Shown: piece by piece, positions 59,681 to 64,000 of the stretch
How positions within the stretch are numbered: the first letter of the stretch is position 1
How the letters are laid out: every line of letters begins with the position of its first letter
Assembly: GCA_902492205.1 (NCBI GenBank)
Contig: CABUKU010000002.1
Coordinates: 264,621 to 328,620 of the forward strand
Reading direction: 5' to 3'
Length of the DNA: 64,000 nucleotides
Source of the DNA: an uncultured Bacteroides sp.
GTDB lineage: Bacteria; Bacteroidota; Bacteroidia; Bacteroidales; Bacteroidaceae
Made by a program: the position numbers and the translations under genes
The notes under the pieces: generated by a model
What the model was told of the DNA's origin: nothing
Databases searched by the model: none
What the model saw: the letters and a program-made list of their open reading frames with translations, nothing else

Positions 59681-60670
59681 TTATATTTCAAATTGAGATT
59701 TATCCGGAAGTATTTTTTGGAAACTTTCATTGATAGTCCGTTGTGCATACTCAAAGTCACTAACACCATCGTCATTTAAATCAATGATATTATTTTCTTG
59801 CTTCTCTATAGTATATTTTATATGATCAATGGTCTCATCTGTTATCCCGATATATTCAGATTTTTTCATTACATTATATGGATAAAAGTTTCCTTCCATT
59901 AGCTGCCAATACCTCATTAGATATTGATTCAGATTATCAGATTCTCTAAAACGAGACATACAAGTTTTATCCAACAAATCAAATTCCTTTTCCCAAACTT
60001 TTTTAAATGTCGATTTACAATATGAATTAGTTAAATGTGGATCTATAAAACCTGTAAATCTTGGCCAAGGCAATAGCAACATCGTTCTTAAAAGATATAT
60101 CTGATATTTTAAATTAAACCACTTAGAAAAATTACTTCTTATTACTGCATACTTGTTAAAATTCCTATTAATTGTTTCTATATCATTTAATATCAGATGA
60201 CCTATCCCTCCTCCTGCAATAGCATTATTCACAGCTATGTCACATGGTATCCCTTTCTGGAAGAAGCGTGTCGAATTTATTTTATTAATTAAAAAAATAT
60301 CGTCATTAAAGAACACGAAATTTTCAGATAGACCTTCAATTCTATGTATATTCAACTCTATTGTATTGGCATTAAATGTTGGAAGGTATTTAGATGGAAT
60401 AAATTCATCATGTCTCACAAAATTTAGTTTTGGAGCATCCAAATTCAACCATTCCGGGTAATGACCGCAAGTTGCAAAATGCACTTTATTCACCCAAGGT
60501 GCAAATTTTTCAATTCCCCTAAACCAATAACGTAAATTGTTCCAATCACGAAAACGAATCTCCCGTTTATCTCCCTTTTCCGAAAAACTGTATTTGTCAA
60601 ATTCTTTTCTCCATGCAGGGTCATTCCCATCGACCCAAATCATGACAAAATCAATATTTGTCTCTGTCAT
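59681..60670 (-). CDS. Stealth family capsular polysaccharide phosphotransferase
   Basis: 329 residues with the Stealth regions: CR1 IDFVMIWVDGNDPAW, CR2 RFRDWNNLRYWFRGIEKFAPWVNKV (in parts), FVFFNDDIFLINKI and CR3/CR4 in the second half. Stealth enzymes transfer a hexose or HexNAc 1-phosphate from UDP-sugar, so the second capsule probably contains phosphodiester links. It overlaps the flippase stop as ATGA. Confidence 0.92.
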   Translation of the reverse strand: MTETNIDFVMIWVDGNDPAWRKEFDKYSFSEKGDKREIRFRDWNNLRYWFRGIEKFAPWVNKVHFATCGHYPEWLNLDAPKLNFVRHDEFIPSKYLPTFNANTIELNIHRIEGLSENFVFFNDDIFLINKINSTRFFQKGIPCDIAVNNAIAGGGIGHLILNDIETINRNFNKYAVIRSNFSKWFNLKYQIYLLRTMLLLPWPRFTGFIDPHLTNSYCKSTFKKVWEKEFDLLDKTCMSRFRESDNLNQYLMRYWQLMEGNFYPYNVMKKSEYIGITDETIDHIKYTIEKQENNIIDLNDDGVSDFEYAQRTINESFQKILPDKSQFEI

Positions 60671-62103
60671 TTTAAAATTTCTTTCACTTTTAATAATAAG
60701 ATATTTATTTCGTTAATTTTAAACATACGAGACAGTACAACATAAAGCACAACTCCCGAGATGCCACCGACTAATACTTTTAGAATATCAGACACAATGA
60801 CGCTTTGCAGCATAAATGCTACCATTCCTATAATGGTACTAAGTATAAGGATAGGAGCTATTTCTTTAAATTGTATCCATAATGTAATATGGATAAGCTT
60901 GCACGAATATCGACTTATTATAAAAATATCCGCAAAAGAGTATAAAATTAGTCCGACACATAAAATTGTAAGCCCATACGAAAGTGTCAGATATAAAATA
61001 CATACTGCTGTAACTTTCTTCAATATTTCGGCTTTTAGAAAATAATCCATTCTTCCTTTTACTTTCAAAATATTGTGATTTATAGTCATTACAGGTGTCC
61101 ACATATAAGCAATACACAATATCTGTAACAAAGGAACCATAGGTAACCATTTATCTGTCAACACAAGTTTTATTGTCGGTTCGGCCAATGCACACAAGAG
61201 TAATGTCAAAGGGAAAATAATAAAACATGCCATACGCAAGTATTGTATAAAACTTGAACGTAATTTATCATCTTCATTCTGTATTTGACACTGAATCGGA
61301 AACATGGCATTCGTCATTATTTCCGTGAGTTTATAAGAAGGAACTTGTGCAAGAGTATAAGCTCTATTATAATATCCCAAATCTTGAGATGCAAATTTCT
61401 TACCGATTACCAAGGTATAGAGATTCAAGTATATTGTTTGCAAAAGACTTGCAAACAAAAGACGGCTTCCATAAGAAAACATAGACAAAAAAGATTTCTT
61501 AGAAAAAACGAGTAAAGGTTTCCATTTTGATGTAATCCAAAGCAACAAAGTATTAAAGAAATTATTCATCAAAGTCTGAAACACCAACGTCCATACTCCA
61601 AAGCCTGAAAAAGCCAAATAAATACTACAAGTACCACTCCCCAGTATGGAAAGAAAAGAAATCAATGCTTGCCTTTTAAAGTTTAGTGCTACAATTAATT
61701 TAGTTCTTTGTACAATAGCAAAAGAATTTATTATCAATCCTAAACCTATAACTTTTGCAATAATCTCCAAACGAGACTCATCATAAAATGAAGCTATCAT
61801 CGGAGATAAAAAGAATAATAACAAATAAGCCAATACGGCTATAAAAACATTAAAATATAATATTGTAGAATAATCTATATCAGTCTTATTTTCCTTTTGA
61901 ATCAATGCATTAGAAAAGCCACTATCGATAAATGTTTGAGCTATTGCCAAAAAGACACTTAACATAGCAACCAATCCATAATCGGAAGGTAATAAAATAC
62001 GGGCAATAATAATTTCTATTATAATTTGTCCTCCCTGTACAGAAAAACGTTCGATAGCACTCCAAAATACACTTGAAAATGCTTGTTCTTGCAAAGTTCT
62101 CAT
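60667..62103 (-). CDS. Oligosaccharide flippase (Wzx) of the second locus
   Basis: 478 residues, about 12-14 hydrophobic helices. The N-terminus (QAFSSVFWSAIERFSVQGGQII) and LPSDYGLVAMLSVFLAIAQ match the Wzx/TuaB-like polysaccharide exporters. It overlaps both neighbours by 4 bases, so the operon is tightly coupled. Confidence 0.92.
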   Translation of the reverse strand: MRTLQEQAFSSVFWSAIERFSVQGGQIIIEIIIARILLPSDYGLVAMLSVFLAIAQTFIDSGFSNALIQKENKTDIDYSTILYFNVFIAVLAYLLLFFLSPMIASFYDESRLEIIAKVIGLGLIINSFAIVQRTKLIVALNFKRQALISFLSILGSGTCSIYLAFSGFGVWTLVFQTLMNNFFNTLLLWITSKWKPLLVFSKKSFLSMFSYGSRLLFASLLQTIYLNLYTLVIGKKFASQDLGYYNRAYTLAQVPSYKLTEIMTNAMFPIQCQIQNEDDKLRSSFIQYLRMACFIIFPLTLLLCALAEPTIKLVLTDKWLPMVPLLQILCIAYMWTPVMTINHNILKVKGRMDYFLKAEILKKVTAVCILYLTLSYGLTILCVGLILYSFADIFIISRYSCKLIHITLWIQFKEIAPILILSTIIGMVAFMLQSVIVSDILKVLVGGISGVVLYVVLSRMFKINEINILLLKVKEILK

Positions 62104-63521
62104 TTAAAAAAGGCTACACGAAAATTAGTTCTGTGTGATAAAGTTTTAATAACGAAATATATAAATATACATGGTAAAATTTCTATCAATAACGGGAAAA
62201 AGGTATTCCTTGGCATATATATTACTTCTTGCACAATAAAATATGCCAAGACCAACATTATCCGGCTACGTTTTACATATATATCCATGCTTTTAATAAA
62301 ATAACCTAAAATAAAAGACATCACAATAAAACCAATAATACCCAAATCATAAAATTCACCCAAATAAGAGGAGCCTATACCCTCGCCTGCATAATAAGCT
62401 GAAGGTGATAAAAAATAGGTTAGTTTATAAGATAACATATAAGTCTGCTGCAGTGATTCAAAAGTTTGTCCTGCAGTGGTACCCGTCAAAAACAATGGAC
62501 CTAAAATATATGGAATACTATTATTTATAAACAAATTTTTATAATATACCATATATCCTAAAATCAATATAGAAACTCCTTGTTCTACAAAAAACAAACT
62601 TACAATAGTTGAATAATCTATTTCATTACTATCTATCCTACTCACAACCATCCATTGTGAAAAAGCAATACAGATTAAAGCCATAAATGCTATCTTATAG
62701 AACGGAACTGTAGGCTTGCTTTTATAAAAGTTATAATAATACCACAAGAGAAATAAAAAGGGAACCATCATTTTATTACGCGATCCTTTAAGCATATTAA
62801 GAATATTCAATATAAAAAATATGCTCGAAATAATTATAAATTTCTTCTTTGCTGGGCGTGAAGCTAAAAATATAGCATAGGAAGAAATAAATATTGTACC
62901 AGCTCCCATTGTCCAAAGAGGATATGATAAATTTGCAAGTGTTCCGTCAAATATTGCTAAATATCCATTGGATAAAATAACTTTCAATTCTAACAAATAT
63001 TTTACAGTTATACCGGGAATCGCTAATATAAAAAAGAATATAGCCCATTGTTCTATTTTGGATGAAGAAGGAAAAGAAAAATTTAATTTATGTGTATTAA
63101 CTGATGTCATAGAATGCCCTAAATTAACACACAATAAAGATAATATTAATAATGACAATATTTGAAATTGTGTTTCTACCGGAAAATAAAAATCATTCCA
63201 TTTATTAGCCCACTCCCATTCACATAATCCTAAAGCGTCTAAGAAAATTCTTGCATAAATAAATACAAGCATTGTAAATAAAAATATGGAATATAAATTG
63301 AAAGGTCCTAATTTTATATAAGCACAAATGTAAATTGAGAAATAAACTATAATTAATTCATATTGCAATACAGTTATTTGATTGATATTATAGCCATTAA
63401 TACTAAATAAAAGTAACTCTATCAGAAATAATAGAATCACAATAATTTGTAATAAAATTGTTTTTCTAATTTTAATATTCAACTTTAGCATCTTAAATTT
63501 AGCAACATTCACTCCTTCCAA
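62100..63521 (-). CDS. O-antigen-type polymerase (Wzy) of the second locus
   Basis: 473 residues, strongly hydrophobic, with about 11 membrane segments and one larger loop near residues 370-395 (LSPSAYYAGEGIGSSYLGEF). No sharp motif exists for this family; the assignment rests on topology and on the tight overlap with Wzx. The start at 63521 overlaps the previous gene by 13 bases. An ATG at 63491 is an alternative. Confidence 0.78.
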   Translation of the reverse strand: MEGVNVAKFKMLKLNIKIRKTILLQIIVILLFLIELLLFSINGYNINQITVLQYELIIVYFSIYICAYIKLGPFNLYSIFLFTMLVFIYARIFLDALGLCEWEWANKWNDFYFPVETQFQILSLLILSLLCVNLGHSMTSVNTHKLNFSFPSSSKIEQWAIFFFILAIPGITVKYLLELKVILSNGYLAIFDGTLANLSYPLWTMGAGTIFISSYAIFLASRPAKKKFIIISSIFFILNILNMLKGSRNKMMVPFLFLLWYYYNFYKSKPTVPFYKIAFMALICIAFSQWMVVSRIDSNEIDYSTIVSLFFVEQGVSILILGYMVYYKNLFINNSIPYILGPLFLTGTTAGQTFESLQQTYMLSYKLTYFLSPSAYYAGEGIGSSYLGEFYDLGIIGFIVMSFILGYFIKSMDIYVKRSRIMLVLAYFIVQEVIYMPRNTFFPLLIEILPCIFIYFVIKTLSHRTNFRVAFFK

Positions 63522-63856
63522 AACAAATCCGCACTCACCACCATTTTCCCGGTCTTCTTATCTTTCACCCCCATTACCAAAGTATTTCCTTCTTTTAAAG
63601 CCTTTTCCAATAACTCCGGCACACGGGAGAAATCTTGCTCCCAACCCAGATTACGGCTATAATAGGTAAATAGAATAATATAGTGTTCCATGTTTCGGCT
63701 ATCGCCATGTATCAACCGTTGAATAGTGGTATTTGAACTGCTCAACGTAAAACTTAATAACTTAACAGGCGAATCCTCGAGTTCGGCAAGCGTTTTCATT
63801 GCACTTTCTATAATTGTTGTGGTTTTTTCCACACTAATGGTATCACGTAATAACAT
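63509..63856 (-). CDS. Unrecognised first gene of the second polysaccharide locus
   Basis: 115 residues, soluble, mixed helix and strand (SVEKTTTIIESAMKTLAELED; VMGVKDKKTGKMVVSADLFWKE). No family was recognised. It does not match UpxY or UpxZ as I know them, though it occupies the position such regulators hold in B. fragilis loci. It overlaps the polymerase gene, so it belongs to the operon. Confidence 0.7.
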   Translation of the reverse strand: MLLRDTISVEKTTTIIESAMKTLAELEDSPVKLLSFTLSSSNTTIQRLIHGDSRNMEHYIILFTYYSRNLGWEQDFSRVPELLEKALKEGNTLVMGVKDKKTGKMVVSADLFWKE

Positions 63857-63909
63857 TTTTTTTATTATTTCGTCACAGTTTCCTGTAACTTTTGTGTTTT
63901 TTGTTTATC

Positions 63910-63917
63910 TACTTTTG
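63910..63917 (+). promoter_or_regulatory. -7 element of the gene at the right edge
   Basis: TACTTTTG is a perfect TAnnTTTG, 41 bases before the ATG at 63959. Several TTTTG runs lie upstream, but none at the best spacing. Confidence 0.55.
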
Positions 63918-63958
63918 TGCTCGCCAACAAAAGGCAAGTATTAATTAAATTATTTAAC

Positions 63959-64000
63959 ATGGAAGAAACAAATTCCAAAGATTCATGCTCTTTTTTCAAG
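63959..64000 (+). CDS. Start of an unidentified gene, cut by the window edge
   Basis: An ATG at 63959 opens 14 codons (MEETNSKDSCSFFK) to the end of the window. It has its own -7 box and diverges from the second polysaccharide locus. Too little is visible to name it. Confidence 0.5.
   Translation, partial: MEETNSKDSCSFFK

Overview
The window looks like a chromosome segment of a gut Bacteroides-type bacterium (Bacteroidota). The evidence is the promoter style (-33 TTTG / -7 TAnnTTTG), A-rich ribosome-binding regions, the core block gldE-ssb-mutY-HU-rng, a DUF4248/HU/BT4734-type cassette beside capsule genes, and a capsule promoter bracketed by inverted repeats next to an Mpi-like serine invertase. 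The species is not determined. No rRNA, tRNA, CRISPR array or intact insertion sequence was seen.

Region 1 (1-5908) is the start of a phase-variable surface-polysaccharide locus. It holds a truncated serine recombinase gene (minus strand), a 148-bp invertible segment with a promoter now facing away from the capsule genes, then a WecA/MraY-type initiating transferase, an unusual WecG-Wza fusion ORF, and a Wzc tyrosine autokinase. Region 2 (5909-10950) is a G+C-rich cassette: amidase, HU-like protein, DUF4248 protein, truncated Phd-type antitoxin, BT4734/DUF3987 primase-like protein and a small unknown gene. Palindromic REP-like elements are scattered through it.

Region 3 (10943-27407) is the A+T-rich serotype-specific part of the first locus, all on the plus strand. 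It contains two acyltransferases (one split by a C9 tract that probably varies in phase), a GT42/Maf-like CMP-sugar transferase candidate beside KpsF and KdsB (CMP-Kdo supply), a FkbM methyltransferase, Wzx, an EpsG-like Wzy, glycosyltransferases, LicD and a LicC-like nucleotidyltransferase. Region 4 (27425-29695) is a small operon: a RecF/OLD-like ATPase, a TOPRIM (DUF4276-like) protein and a HAD phosphatase. The first two form a candidate defence pair.

Region 5 (29656-37069) is core genome: phosphopantetheinyl transferase, GldE, Ssb, MutY, HU, a 30-residue mS38-like basic protein, RNase G and a MATE exporter. Region 6 (37134-51379) is a sigma-54-controlled envelope efflux cluster: histidine kinase, NtrC-type regulator, TolC, a GH20 hexosaminidase, four FtsX-type permeases arranged as a duplicated pair, an ABC ATPase and a membrane-fusion protein. 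Two promoters of the form TGGCAY-N5-TTGA, before tolC and before the fusion protein, each carry an upstream palindrome GTGTCCG-N4-CGGACAC at exactly the same distance. This suggests the neighbouring two-component system controls both ends of the cluster.

Region 7 (51407-53511) holds a LysM glucosaminidase, cytidine deaminase and a degenerate oxidoreductase-derived protein. Region 8 (53529-63856, minus strand) is a second polysaccharide locus: an unknown first gene, Wzy, Wzx, a Stealth phosphotransferase, GT32, WecB, an acyltransferase, GT2, a PglC-like sugar transferase, an inserted RelE-type toxin-antitoxin pair, and a DegT aminotransferase. It has no Wza/Wzc of its own in the window. A divergent gene begins at the right edge.
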